Origin: Rhodoferax ferrireducens
GTDB taxonomy: Bacteria; Pseudomonadota; Gammaproteobacteria; Burkholderiales; Burkholderiaceae_C
DNA length: 64,000 nucleotides
Reading direction: 5' to 3'
NCBI RefSeq assembly: GCF_003347515.1
Contig: NZ_QEII01000269.1
Location: 228,679-292,678, forward strand
Shown here one piece after another: positions 26,672-35,346 of the stretch. How positions within the stretch are numbered: the first letter of the stretch is position 1; every line of letters begins with the position of its first letter. The position numbers and the translations under genes were made by a program. The notes beneath the pieces were generated by a model. That model made no database searches. It had not been told where the DNA came from and saw only the letters and a list, made by a program, of their open reading frames with translations.

Positions 26672-27905
26672 GCCACTCACTCCATTGTTTGTTGTTGGGT
26701 TGCATGCGTGGCTTCGGGTCCACCACACTGGGCACGCGCAGCACCGGGAATTGTTGGGCCACCAGGCGCAGTGCCTGCACCGCCGGGCTGGCCAGCAGCA
26801 GCTTGATGCTGGGATAGCGCCAGGTGAGGCGGTCCACCATGTCGTTGGCCTCGTAGCGCACATCGCCGCTGCCGTTCCCGTCGCGGTCCCAGCCCAGGTA
26901 GTTGCTCCAGTGGTTGCCGCTTTGGGCGCCCCAGACCTCGTCGCGCGCGCCGACGTAGCGCACCTGTTCGCGGTTGGCGATGAAGTCATTGCCCTCCACC
27001 ACGTTGCGCGTGGAACCGGCCGACAGATGCACGCCCACCTGGTTGTCCACCACCAGATTGTTCCTCAGCGTGGCGTACTCGACGTCGTAAATGAAGAAGC
27101 CCCGTGCGTTACCGGCCACCACATTGTTCTCGATCACCGAGTCCTGAATCGTGCGCAGCATGATGCCGTGGTCGGAGTTGCCCCAAGCGCGGTTGTTGCG
27201 CACCACCTGGTTGCGCACTTCCATCAAGGCCAGGCCGCCACGGTTGTAGTAGCTCTCGTTGTCCTCCCACAGGTTGTAGTAGGAGTTCATGTAGTGGGTA
27301 CCGTAGCGGCTGTGGTGCAGTTTGTTGCCCTTGAAAATGGCGTGGTGCGACACATCGACGTAGAGCGCGTCGCGCACGAAACCGATGTTGTTGCCGGTGA
27401 TACGCGCGCCGGTGGTGTTGTAGAGCTGCACGCCGTTGCCGCGTTGCGAGGAGTTGTACTCGCGCTTACCGGTGATCAGGTTGGCCTCGATCAGCACATC
27501 GTTGGCCTTCTCGATCCACAGCCCGAACAGGTTATAAGTGAGGTCGCAATGCCGCACCACGGCGCGGTGAGCGCCGGGATAGATATAGATGCCGGCGTTC
27601 TGGTCCTTCAGGCTGTCGCCCGAGTCGCGCACGATCAAGCCCTCCAGCACCACGTCGGTCGCGGTCACGCGCACGGTGTCGCCTTGCTGCGCGCCGCTCA
27701 ACGTGGGGCGCCCGATGCCGCGCAGGGTGAGCGGCTTGTTGACGAGGAAGTTGCCGGTGTAGAGGCCACGCTCGATTTCCAGCACATCGCCGGCTTTGGC
27801 CAGCACGATCGCCTGCTGCAACGACTCGCCCGGTTTGATGCGCAAGGTGGCCGCTTGCGCGCTGGCCAGCAAGACCGCCAGCAGAAGGAACAGGGCTTTG
27901 CGCAT
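26646..27905 (-). CDS. nosD: NosD periplasmic copper-site maturation protein
   Basis: A 419-residue periplasmic protein. Residues 1-19 are a signal peptide. The body is a right-handed parallel beta-helix of Asn-rich coils (GNNIGF, IENNVVAGN, RNNLVVDN repeats), classed as CASH/NosD. A C-terminal WRYPSIKLLLASPAVQAL segment matches the family. NosD interacts with NosFY and NosZ during copper-site assembly. It starts 7 bp after the nosR stop. Confidence 0.95.
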   Translation of the reverse strand: MRKALFLLLAVLLASAQAATLRIKPGESLQQAIVLAKAGDVLEIERGLYTGNFLVNKPLTLRGIGRPTLSGAQQGDTVRVTATDVVLEGLIVRDSGDSLKDQNAGIYIYPGAHRAVVRHCDLTYNLFGLWIEKANDVLIEANLITGKREYNSSQRGNGVQLYNTTGARITGNNIGFVRDALYVDVSHHAIFKGNKLHHSRYGTHYMNSYYNLWEDNESYYNRGGLALMEVRNQVVRNNRAWGNSDHGIMLRTIQDSVIENNVVAGNARGFFIYDVEYATLRNNLVVDNQVGVHLSAGSTRNVVEGNDFIANREQVRYVGARDEVWGAQSGNHWSNYLGWDRDGNGSGDVRYEANDMVDRLTWRYPSIKLLLASPAVQALRLVAQQFPVLRVPSVVDPKPRMQPNNKQWSEWRDKHYPGQ

Positions 27906-27912
27906 GGGAATG

Positions 27913-30561
27913 TCAGATGACCAGCAAGCCCAGCGTCTTGAGGGCCAGGAACAGCGCCGCGCCGATGAGCAGGTTCTTGAAGCCCACGTAGCTCATCATG
28001 TCCATCACGCCGGCCACGCGGTAGTGGTCGCGCCACCACGGACCATCCTTCACATAGCGCCGGCCCGACAGGCGGATCAGCACCTCGTACACGCTCCAGC
28101 CAAACCACCAGCCAATGATGGCGCTCGAAGACAGGTCGCCCATCGCCGTCATCACCCAGGCCACGCTGGCCGCCACGGCCAGCGAGAAGCCCGCCACCTG
28201 CAGCGCACGCTGTGAAGCCCAGCCCTCGCTACTCCATGGCCACAGGTGATCGCGAAATTCCAGCCACAACCACTGCAGGCCGCGCACGCCGACCTTGTGC
28301 GGCGGCAAGGTGAGGTCGGTGGGCATGCGCGGGTCCGGCCCCTTGGCGGCGGTGGCGCTGATCTGCGAGCTCACACCGTCGCTGACGGGGTGGATCGGAA
28401 TGAAGTAACCGTCGCGGCCGATCGGCGTGATCTCCAGCCCGTCGCGCTCGCGCCGCTTGCGCTCCTTGGCCAGCGGCGGGCAACCCTTGGTGTCGGTGTA
28501 GAGAATCATGCAGTCGAGGCAATGCAGGCATTCACGGTGATCAATGCGACCCGCCGCATCAATCGCCTGGGCGCCGCAACCCACGGCACAGGCCTTGCAG
28601 CTGTTGCAGTCCTGCTTGCGCTTGAGGCCGAACCAGCGGAAGGTACTGGGCATGGCCAGCGAGGCGCCCAGCGGGCAGATGTACTTGCAATACGGCCGCT
28701 CGATGAAGATCGATAGGCCCAGCAGCACGGCCACAAACAGGCCATAAGGCCAGCTGCGGTTGCTGATGCCCACCAGGAAGGTGGTCTTGAAGGGCTCGAC
28801 CTCGGACAGTTTCTCGGCCAGCCCCATCGAGAACATCGATATCGTCAGCAGGCCGAAGAAGACCGCGTACTTGAGCCATTTCAGCCGGTCGTGCCACACC
28901 TGCGGCACCTGGGTCTGAAAGCGCTTGAAGCCGATGATGCGCGCCACCTTGTAGATCGCCTCGGAGAGCGAGCCAAACGGGCACATCCAGCCGCAAAACA
29001 GCCCGCGCCCGAACAGGAACACGGTGACGATGATGAAGATCCAGAACAGGAAGATGAACGGGTCCGTCAGGAACAGCGACCAGGTCCAATGGAACAGGAG
29101 CGCGTGGAACCAGGTCAGCACCTGGGTGATGGAGGGCTGAGCCATGGCGCCAAAGCCGACGAAGCCAATGCTCAGGGCCCAGGCGCTGTACTTGAAGACA
29201 TTCACCGGCCACTTGTTCTTGTGCGTTGACAGGCGCGTGAGCTTTTCGCGAAACGCATAGACCACGCTCACGATGACCAGCAGCACGGCAAACAGCGCGA
29301 TCTCCAGCGCGCGCGATTTCCACACCTGAACCCACGGGGCGGCGGCTTCCTTGATCACCGGTCGCCCGCCTTCGAGCAATTCGGAGGCCAGCCAGTATTT
29401 GGTACTGAAGTTGGAGAAGCTGCGCGCGCCGGTGGCGGGGTCGACCCGATTGCCCAGGAATGACAGGCTCCAGGGATAGGCCGCGGAGAAGGCTTTGGAA
29501 CGAATCACGAAAATGGCCGACTCGTTGAAGCTCGGAGCCCCGGCCGCCTCCAGGCCGTAGAGGTTCAAATAGTCCAGGTCACGGAAGGTGAAGGCGTCCG
29601 CGCCCTGCCTGACTTGCACGCGGTCATAAATACCGCCGCGCACAAAGCCCGAACCCTTGAAGGATTCGATGCCGGCCGTGCGGACGATGAAAAAGGCGTG
29701 CTCGCCCTCTTTGAGCTGCATGCGCAGATTGTTCCAGCTGTTTTGGCCCAGCAGGCTGATGCCGATGTCGGGGTGATTCAAATCACCAAACCACAATTCG
29801 ATGAAGGGCTCGGTGCCGCGCGCCAGACCCACTTGTTCGGGCTTGACGAGCAGGCGCTGCACACTGCCCTGTTCGACCAATTGCGCCCAGTTCAGGCGCT
29901 GGCCGCTCTTCACATAGCGTGCGGGCAGGCGCACCGTCGGCGCCAGGATGCCGACCTGGCGCGCCACGGCGGTGCCCGAGGCCATCATGACCTGGTTTTG
30001 TGCGATCACGGTCACGGTGGCGCCCGAGATGGCGTCCACGCCCAGCACATTCTCGTCGGGACGCGACTGGCCGACCTCGATCTTGTCGGCCACCGACTTG
30101 CCGATGTACTGCTTGTTGAAGTTCAACAACGCGGATTCGGGAATACCCAACAACAGAATGGGCTCGGAATGCTTGAGCACCTTGATGCCCACGAAGCGGC
30201 CCTTGAGGTCCATACCCATCAAAGTGACCACTGGCTTGCCCGAGTAGGCGGGCGTGTCGGTGATGTCGGTGGACAGCATCACGTAGCCCAATAGCTTCTT
30301 CTTGCCGGCCTCGGGCGCGCCGTAGGCCTCCACATAGGGTGGCTGGCCCAGGCGCTCGGAGAAGCTCAAGGCGCCGGGAAACACCTCGGTGCAAGGCACC
30401 AGGGCGCACATGTCCTTGGCGGTATTCAGGTCGGGCGGCAATGCCGCTTCATAGGAGCCTGTGGCCGCGCGTGCGCCGCTTGCACACAAGGCAAGCAGAA
30501 GAAAAAAGACAGTCAGGTAAGAATTCACCTTGACTGTCAACTGTCGGCATCGCGAATACAT
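27913..30561 (-). CDS. nosR: NosR membrane flavo-iron-sulfur protein
   Basis: An 882-residue membrane protein that supports electron supply to NosZ and nos expression. Residues about 15-34 are a signal segment. The periplasmic FMN domain has DAISGATVT at residues 176-184; T184 is the predicted covalent FMN site made by ApbE/NosX. Membrane helices follow from about residue 440, with CGWMCPFGS and CKYICPLGA motifs. Two 4Fe-4S motifs, CNSCKACAVGC and CLHCLDC, are on the cytosolic side. I chose the ATG at 30561, which has GGAACGAG upstream, over an earlier frame opening at 30633. It is separated from nosZ by 97 bp holding two hairpins. Confidence 0.94.
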   Translation of the reverse strand: MYSRCRQLTVKVNSYLTVFFLLLALCASGARAATGSYEAALPPDLNTAKDMCALVPCTEVFPGALSFSERLGQPPYVEAYGAPEAGKKKLLGYVMLSTDITDTPAYSGKPVVTLMGMDLKGRFVGIKVLKHSEPILLLGIPESALLNFNKQYIGKSVADKIEVGQSRPDENVLGVDAISGATVTVIAQNQVMMASGTAVARQVGILAPTVRLPARYVKSGQRLNWAQLVEQGSVQRLLVKPEQVGLARGTEPFIELWFGDLNHPDIGISLLGQNSWNNLRMQLKEGEHAFFIVRTAGIESFKGSGFVRGGIYDRVQVRQGADAFTFRDLDYLNLYGLEAAGAPSFNESAIFVIRSKAFSAAYPWSLSFLGNRVDPATGARSFSNFSTKYWLASELLEGGRPVIKEAAAPWVQVWKSRALEIALFAVLLVIVSVVYAFREKLTRLSTHKNKWPVNVFKYSAWALSIGFVGFGAMAQPSITQVLTWFHALLFHWTWSLFLTDPFIFLFWIFIIVTVFLFGRGLFCGWMCPFGSLSEAIYKVARIIGFKRFQTQVPQVWHDRLKWLKYAVFFGLLTISMFSMGLAEKLSEVEPFKTTFLVGISNRSWPYGLFVAVLLGLSIFIERPYCKYICPLGASLAMPSTFRWFGLKRKQDCNSCKACAVGCGAQAIDAAGRIDHRECLHCLDCMILYTDTKGCPPLAKERKRRERDGLEITPIGRDGYFIPIHPVSDGVSSQISATAAKGPDPRMPTDLTLPPHKVGVRGLQWLWLEFRDHLWPWSSEGWASQRALQVAGFSLAVAASVAWVMTAMGDLSSSAIIGWWFGWSVYEVLIRLSGRRYVKDGPWWRDHYRVAGVMDMMSYVGFKNLLIGAALFLALKTLGLLVI

Positions 30562-30577
30562 ATCTCGTTCCTGCTGG

Positions 30578-30605
30578 GCAAGCGCCGCCCGATGGCGGCG
30601 CTTGC
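30578..30605. promoter_or_regulatory. Perfect 12-bp hairpin between nosZ and nosR
   Basis: Arms GCAAGCGCCGCC and GGCGGCGCTTGC pair perfectly around a 4-base loop. The hairpin ends 16 bases before the nosR start, just upstream of its ribosome site. No T-run follows on the minus strand, so it is more likely an mRNA-stabilising or partial termination element than a full terminator. Confidence 0.6.
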
Positions 30606-30607
30606 GT

Positions 30608-30639
30608 GGAGGCGGCGGGGCTCGAGCCCGCACGCCTCC
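30608..30639. promoter_or_regulatory. Second hairpin, after the nosZ stop
   Basis: A 32-base near-palindrome with outer arms GGAGGCG and CGCCTCC and a centre of GGGCTCGAGCCC. It begins 19 bases after the nosZ stop (minus strand). Together with the hairpin at 30578 it may protect the nosZ 3' end or reduce read-through, giving more NosZ than NosRDFYL. Its centre looks like a tRNA T-arm, but no tRNA is present. Confidence 0.55.
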
Positions 30640-30658
30640 GGGGCTTCAATTTCCGGAA

Positions 30659-32584
30659 TCAGGCTTCAACAATCATGCGCGTGCGCATTTCAAGGTGAAG
30701 CGCATGGCAGAAGTGGGTGCAGTAGCACCAGTACACGCCCGGCTTGTCGGCGATAAAGGTCACCGAGGCCGTTTCTTGCGGGTTGACGATGAAGTTGACG
30801 TTGTACTTCGGAATCGCAAAGCCATGCGTCAAATCCTCCACCTTGTCCAGATTGGTCAGGATCAAGGTGACTTCGTCACCCTTCTTGAGCTTGAACTCGC
30901 GCAGGCTGAAAGCCGGGGCCTGCGACGTCATTCTGACGGTCACCTTCTTGCCGCTGCGGACCACGCCGGAATCCTTCGGGTCTTTGGTGGCCAGCGGGAA
31001 CTCGTCCAGCGTGTAGACCTGTTTCGGACGCACCAGGTCGCGCTTGAAGATGATGAAGTCATGCGGCTCGCCGCGCACCGGGTGATCGGCCAGCAAGACC
31101 ATCTTGTCGCCGGAGATGTCGACGAGCTGCTCGTTTTCCGGATGCAGCGGGCCGACCGGCAGGAAACGATCCTTGGAGAATTTGCAACCCACCGCCATGT
31201 ACTTACCATCGGCAGCCCGAGTCTCGGATTGCGAAGCGTTCACGTGGCCGGGCTGGTATTGCACATCCAGGCGATCGACGACATATTTGGCGGTCTTGTC
31301 ACCGGCGTGGAATTTGATGGCGGCGTCCACATTCCACTTCACCATCTGGCTATCCAGGAACAGGGTGGTGTAGGCGTTGCCGCGACCGTCAAAGGCGGTG
31401 TGCAGGGGACCCAGTCCAACTTCGACTTCAGCCACAACGGCGGCGTCGAGTTTTTCCAGCTTGCCGTCGAACCAGTCCAGCACCTTGGCCAGTTCGATCA
31501 CCGTGACAGTCGGTGACAACTTGCCGGCGCAGATGAAATATTTGGCGTCGGGGCTGGCATTGACGCCGTGCGGATTCTTCGGCACCGACACATAGGCGGT
31601 GAGCGCCGTCTTGGCGTCTTTATTGGCCTCGCGGGTACCGTCGACGACGGGCACTTTGGAGTCGCCATAGGTCTTGAACTTGCCGGCTTTCACCGCCGCC
31701 TCAACGCGGGCCACGTTGAAGAACAGGCAGGCGTCACGCTCGGCGGACATCATGTCCTCGTACTTGACACCCATCTCGGTGTTGTACTGGTTGGTCGCGG
31801 CCAGCTTGCCGTCATACGACGTGGCGGTCAGGTCGCAATTGCCGTCGATCAGGACCTGATAGCGCACTTCCATGCTCTCGGCATCCACGCAAGTGAACAG
31901 CGAGTGGTATTTCTCGGGTTTGTCTGCATCGGCACCGGTGTTGGGCAAGGGAATGGCGAACTCGGCGCCGCAGAACACGCGCGTGGTGTAGTTGATCGCT
32001 GGATCGACCGGGTCGGCCTTGTCCGGGAAGATGCCGTGGAAGCCCTGAATGTTGGGGATCTCGGTGATCTTGTCGCAGGTGAAATAGTCGAGCCGGATGC
32101 GCGCGATGCGGCCGTTGATCTTGTCGTTGATCCAGGCGTAACGGCCGTCGTAATTGCCATCCTTGTAGGAGGCATGGGTGTGGTGGCTGTCAGCCACCGT
32201 GTACTTCAGGCTGCCATCGGCCTTGGTGCCCATGATCTTCTTCGATTCATTGGTGATGCCCCAGCCCACCAGCGCATCCGGCACAAAGCAGGGAATGCGA
32301 TGGAGTTCACGCCCGGACGGCAGACCCAGCACCCGCATATCGCCGGTGTGACCACCGCTCCACAAACCGTAGTAGGTGTCCAGCTCACCCGGCTTCAGGT
32401 GGGTGGCATTGGCGCTGGCGTGCCCCGCAATGGCAGGCGTCGAGGCGGCAGGTGTGGCTGCACTGGTCGGCTTGTCGGTGCACGCCACCACGCCTCCCAA
32501 GCCGGCCAGGGCGGCGGTGTTGATGAACGTGCGGCGACCCATCGCCGAAGCGGCTTTGGGTTTCAGTTGCTGGTCTTGACTCAT
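30659..32584 (-). CDS. nosZ: Nitrous-oxide reductase NosZ (Tat-type, clade I)
   Basis: A 641-residue periplasmic enzyme that reduces N2O to N2. The N terminus has a twin-arginine signal GRRTFINTAALAGLGG. All seven CuZ histidines can be placed: two in DSHHTH and one each in GFHGIF, NPHGVN, GPLHTA, PGHVNA and GPLHPE. The C-terminal cupredoxin has THGF plus CTHFCHALHLEM for CuA. The usual Cys-Ser-Trp-Phe-Cys is Cys-Thr-His-Phe-Cys here, so the Trp carbonyl ligand position is His, an unusual detail. nosZ comes before nosR, unlike the common nosR-nosZ order. The upstream region has FNR- and NsrR-like sites. Confidence 0.97.
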   Translation of the reverse strand: MSQDQQLKPKAASAMGRRTFINTAALAGLGGVVACTDKPTSAATPAASTPAIAGHASANATHLKPGELDTYYGLWSGGHTGDMRVLGLPSGRELHRIPCFVPDALVGWGITNESKKIMGTKADGSLKYTVADSHHTHASYKDGNYDGRYAWINDKINGRIARIRLDYFTCDKITEIPNIQGFHGIFPDKADPVDPAINYTTRVFCGAEFAIPLPNTGADADKPEKYHSLFTCVDAESMEVRYQVLIDGNCDLTATSYDGKLAATNQYNTEMGVKYEDMMSAERDACLFFNVARVEAAVKAGKFKTYGDSKVPVVDGTREANKDAKTALTAYVSVPKNPHGVNASPDAKYFICAGKLSPTVTVIELAKVLDWFDGKLEKLDAAVVAEVEVGLGPLHTAFDGRGNAYTTLFLDSQMVKWNVDAAIKFHAGDKTAKYVVDRLDVQYQPGHVNASQSETRAADGKYMAVGCKFSKDRFLPVGPLHPENEQLVDISGDKMVLLADHPVRGEPHDFIIFKRDLVRPKQVYTLDEFPLATKDPKDSGVVRSGKKVTVRMTSQAPAFSLREFKLKKGDEVTLILTNLDKVEDLTHGFAIPKYNVNFIVNPQETASVTFIADKPGVYWCYCTHFCHALHLEMRTRMIVEA

Positions 32585-32688
32585 GATGAGGTCCTAGTTA
32601 GTCAAATGTTTGTTTTTGTTACAAAACAGGCGGGGCTTGACGATGTTTTCCCACGGACCAATGGTCATCGAAAGGTGATCCAAATCGT

Positions 32689-32702
32689 TTGACTTGGATC
32701 AA
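32689..32702. promoter_or_regulatory. FNR/DNR-type binding site
   Basis: TTGACTTGGATCAA matches the FNR-family consensus TTGAT-N4-ATCAA at nine of ten defined positions. It lies 105 bp before the nosZ start and 107-120 bp before the cytochrome start, in the divergent region, so it could activate either or both under low oxygen or nitric oxide. It is about one helical turn from the NsrR-like operator. Confidence 0.7.
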
Positions 32703-32715
32703 AAGGGCCTCATAT

Positions 32716-32738
32716 AAGATGCAAAATTAATACATCTT
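32716..32738. promoter_or_regulatory. NsrR-like operator
   Basis: A 23-base site with AAGATGCAAAA and TAATACATCTT flanking a central T. This is the 11-1-11 dyad described for NsrR, the nitric-oxide-sensing Rrf2 repressor. The dyad extends to 13-bp perfect arms (CTCATATAAGATG and CATCTTATATGAG, 32709-32745). It would overlap a promoter reading rightwards into the cytochrome c and apbE genes, and lies upstream of nosZ in the other direction. No nsrR gene is in the window. Confidence 0.7.
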
Positions 32739-32808
32739 ATATGAGAGAATTCTTTCGTCGAATGTCGTCACCGACATTTATGTCTATTCAACTTCCATGA
32801 AAGATGCC

Positions 32809-33207
32809 ATGAACAAATCCACACTGCTGTTGGCCACATTGAGCCTGGCCCTGTTGAGCGCCTGCGGGCAAAAAGACGCTACCGCGCCTGCTACCGCTGC
32901 GGCCCCCGCACCGGTGGTCGCTGCGGCTCCTGCACCCGCCCCTGTCGCCGAAAACACCGCCGGCAAGTCGACGTTTGGCAAGGTCTGCGCCATGTGCCAC
33001 GCGATTGGTGCGGCCGGTGCGCCCAAGCCGGGCGACAAGGCCGACTGGGGCCCACGCATCGCCCAAGGGATGCCATTGATGGAAAAACACGCGATCGAAG
33101 GCTTCACCGGCGCCAAGGGCGTGATGCCGCCACGCGGCGCCTCGACCACACTGACCGACGACGAGGTCAAGGCCGCCGTGGCCTACATGGTGGATCAGTC
33201 CCGCTAA
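32809..33207 (+). CDS. Class I cytochrome c lipoprotein
   Basis: A 132-residue lipoprotein cytochrome. The signal peptide ends in lipobox LSAC. An Ala/Pro-rich spacer (residues about 25-50) follows, then a cytochrome c5-like domain with heme motif CAMCH and axial Met in GVMPPRG. It would carry electrons in the periplasm, tethered to a membrane. Divergent placement next to nosZ makes it a likely electron donor to NosZ. An ATG four codons upstream (32797) is an alternative start. apbE follows 20 bp downstream. Confidence 0.88.
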   Translation: MNKSTLLLATLSLALLSACGQKDATAPATAAAPAPVVAAAPAPAPVAENTAGKSTFGKVCAMCHAIGAAGAPKPGDKADWGPRIAQGMPLMEKHAIEGFTGAKGVMPPRGASTTLTDDEVKAAVAYMVDQSR

Positions 33208-33227
33208 GCTGACTTGGCCGACGGATC

Positions 33228-34262
33228 ATGCGTTCGCATAACTTCGATTCCATTCAGCACGGTCGACGTCGCCTGGTCATGGCCTTGCCGCTGATGGCGT
33301 GTGGCCTGGTCGTGGCGCCGGTGCAGGCCAAAGCCGGCGTTCATCAGGTCTCGCAGGTGTTGATGGGCACGCGCGTGGACCTGACACTGCAGGACGATGA
33401 TGCATCGGTCCTGCCCGCCGCCGCCCATGCGGCGTTCGCGGAAATGACGCGGCTGGCGGACATGATGAGCCGCTACCGCAGCACCAGCGTGCTCAACGCC
33501 ATCAATTTGATGGCGGGGCTGCGACCCGTGCCGGTGCCTGCGGAACTGATGCAGGTACTGCAGATGGCGCGTCAGGCGGCGCAGGCCAGTGGCGGTCAAT
33601 TCGACACCACGGTCGGATCGCTGCGGGACTGGAACTTCGACCCCGAGCATCCGGTCATTCCCTCGGCGCAGCAGATCGCAGCGCAATTGAGTCTGGTCGA
33701 TCAGGAACACGGGCTGGTGATCGATGAAGGTGCTGGCACCGCGTACCTCACAAAAAGAGGCATGCGCCTGGACTTGGGCGGCATTGCCAAACTCCCGATT
33801 CTCCAGGCCGGCCTGCGGCAATTGCAGCGCCATGGCTTGGCCAACGCGATGATCAACGGCGGTGGCGACGTATTGGTGATGGGGCGTTTGAACGGTCGCC
33901 CCTGGCGCGTGGGTCTGCGCGATCCGCGCCATCCCGAAAAGGTGCTGGGCATGGTGTCCTTGACGCAGGGATTTATAGCGGCCTCGGGCGATTACGAGCG
34001 CTTCGTGATGCAACAGGGCAAGCGCTTGCATCACATTCTGGACCCCAGGACCGGCTACCCGACCCAGGGGCCGCATGGGGTGACGCTGATCAGCGAGCAA
34101 CTGGAGGCGATCAATGGGCTGGGCACCGCCCTCATGGTGGCAGGCGCTGACGCCGGACGGGCTCGGATCGCACGCACCCCCGGGGTGGATGCGTTGATCG
34201 TCGATGCCGACAACAGCCTCTGGCTCTCGCCTGGCATGGCATCGCGTTTGGGTCGCGCCTGA
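33228..34262 (+). CDS. FAD:protein FMN transferase (ApbE/NosX)
   Basis: A 344-residue exported flavin transferase. A Tat-like signal (GRRRLVMALPLMACGLVV) precedes the ApbE domain, which has MGTRVDLTL near residue 46, LDLGGIAK near 180 and a C-terminal HILDPRTGYPT. ApbE attaches FMN to threonine in S/T-G-A-S/T-x-T motifs; NosR here has SGATVT. The protein is called NosX in nos loci, where it supports NosZ through NosR. It is co-directional with the cytochrome gene and probably under the same FNR/NsrR control. Confidence 0.92.
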   Translation: MRSHNFDSIQHGRRRLVMALPLMACGLVVAPVQAKAGVHQVSQVLMGTRVDLTLQDDDASVLPAAAHAAFAEMTRLADMMSRYRSTSVLNAINLMAGLRPVPVPAELMQVLQMARQAAQASGGQFDTTVGSLRDWNFDPEHPVIPSAQQIAAQLSLVDQEHGLVIDEGAGTAYLTKRGMRLDLGGIAKLPILQAGLRQLQRHGLANAMINGGGDVLVMGRLNGRPWRVGLRDPRHPEKVLGMVSLTQGFIAASGDYERFVMQQGKRLHHILDPRTGYPTQGPHGVTLISEQLEAINGLGTALMVAGADAGRARIARTPGVDALIVDADNSLWLSPGMASRLGRA

Positions 34263-34356
34263 ATTAGCGGCCTCTCAAGCGGCCCGCCTCAGCGAACTTG
34301 TGCAGTCCCGGCACAATATCGACTCCACCATCCCAAACCCTTGAACTGGAGACGCC

Positions 34357-34611
34357 ATGAGAACCGAAGACTTGATACTTGCGGCCCAGGTGCGCGAACT
34401 GGCGGCAGAGCTCCGCCACCAACATGCTTACCGTACCAAGAAGGACATGGAAGCGAGACTGCCACCCGAACAACACGAGTCGCTGGAGGACTTCATGGAG
34501 AAATACCGGACAGCTCATCCCGTGACGAAGTTCATACCCGAAGCCATGCAAAAGCTGGAGAAGGTGTCGGAGGTCATTCAGACCTATATGCGGACACATC
34601 CACAGAGCTGA
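34357..34611 (+). CDS. Small uncharacterised protein
   Basis: An 84-residue, highly charged, mostly helical cytosolic protein with no signal or membrane segment. CTGGAG lies 8 bases before the ATG. I do not recognise a family. It stands between apbE and mnmD with short gaps; the next gene begins 9 bases after its stop, so the two may be co-transcribed. Confidence 0.6.
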   Translation: MRTEDLILAAQVRELAAELRHQHAYRTKKDMEARLPPEQHESLEDFMEKYRTAHPVTKFIPEAMQKLEKVSEVIQTYMRTHPQS

Positions 34612-34620
34612 TCTTTGTCT

Positions 34621-35346
34621 ATGAACGAAGCTGTTGTGTGGCTGGACGACGGCAGCCCGCACAGCCCCCGCTTCAATGACCGCTACCGTTCACGCACAGG
34701 GGGTTTGGCACAGGCGGCCTCCGTGTTCCTCGCCGGTTGCGGCCTGCCCCAGCGCTGGCGTGACAGAACCCAATTCACGGTACTCGAAACAGGCTTCGGC
34801 CTGGGCCTGAACTTTCTGACCACGTGGGCGGCGTGGGAGGGCGACGCCCAGCGTTGCGAGCATCTGCATTTTGTTTCGGTCGAAGCCTATCCCGTGGCAG
34901 CGACGGACATCGTGCGCAACGCGCAGGCGCCAACGCCGGCGAGTGAGGCAGACGCCCAGCTGTCTGCGCGCGTGCAGGTCTTGGCGCAGGAACTCGCCCG
35001 GGCCTGGCAGGACCTGACACCCGGCATTCACACCTTGCGCTTTGCCCAGGGGCAAGTGCAGTTGACGCTGGCCGTGGGCGACGTACAAGCCACGCTGAAA
35101 AGCCTGGCGTGCGTTGCCGATGCGGTTTACCTGGATGGATTCAGCCCCGTGCTGAATCCGGAAATGTGGTCATCGACCACGCTGCAGGATGTGGCGCGCC
35201 TTTGCCGCCCAGGCACAACATTGGCCAGCTATTCCGTCGCGTTAAGTGTGCGCGATGACTTGAAACAGTTTGGTTTTTCGGTGAAAAAGTGCCCAGGTCT
35301 GCCGCCCAAACGCCACCGCCTCCAGGCTGTTTATTCGCCCCCCTGA
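34621..35346 (+). CDS. mnmD: MnmD-type tRNA methyltransferase
   Basis: A 241-residue SAM-dependent methyltransferase that matches the N-terminal domain of the bifunctional MnmC enzyme. It methylates 5-aminomethyl-2-thiouridine at the tRNA wobble position. ETGFGLGLNFLTTW is motif I, and YLDGFSPVLNPEMWS is the MnmC-specific active-site segment. GTTLASYSVALSVRDDL and PPKRHRLQAVY complete the pattern. The C-terminal FAD-dependent oxidase domain of MnmC is absent, so this is the stand-alone form. I chose the ATG at 34621 over a TTG at 34615. It overlaps the convergent small gene by 16 bases. Confidence 0.88.
   Translation: MNEAVVWLDDGSPHSPRFNDRYRSRTGGLAQAASVFLAGCGLPQRWRDRTQFTVLETGFGLGLNFLTTWAAWEGDAQRCEHLHFVSVEAYPVAATDIVRNAQAPTPASEADAQLSARVQVLAQELARAWQDLTPGIHTLRFAQGQVQLTLAVGDVQATLKSLACVADAVYLDGFSPVLNPEMWSSTTLQDVARLCRPGTTLASYSVALSVRDDLKQFGFSVKKCPGLPPKRHRLQAVYSPP

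Noticed and set aside
26680..26989. N-terminal extension of nosF to the first codon of its open frame
   Set aside because: The extra 103 or so residues overlap nosD in another frame and show shadow composition; the ATPase domain starts only after 26650.
30608..30639. A tRNA-like T-arm with GGGCTCGAGCCC centre
   Set aside because: There is no D-arm, anticodon arm or CCA context around it; it is a simple hairpin in the nosZ-nosR gap.
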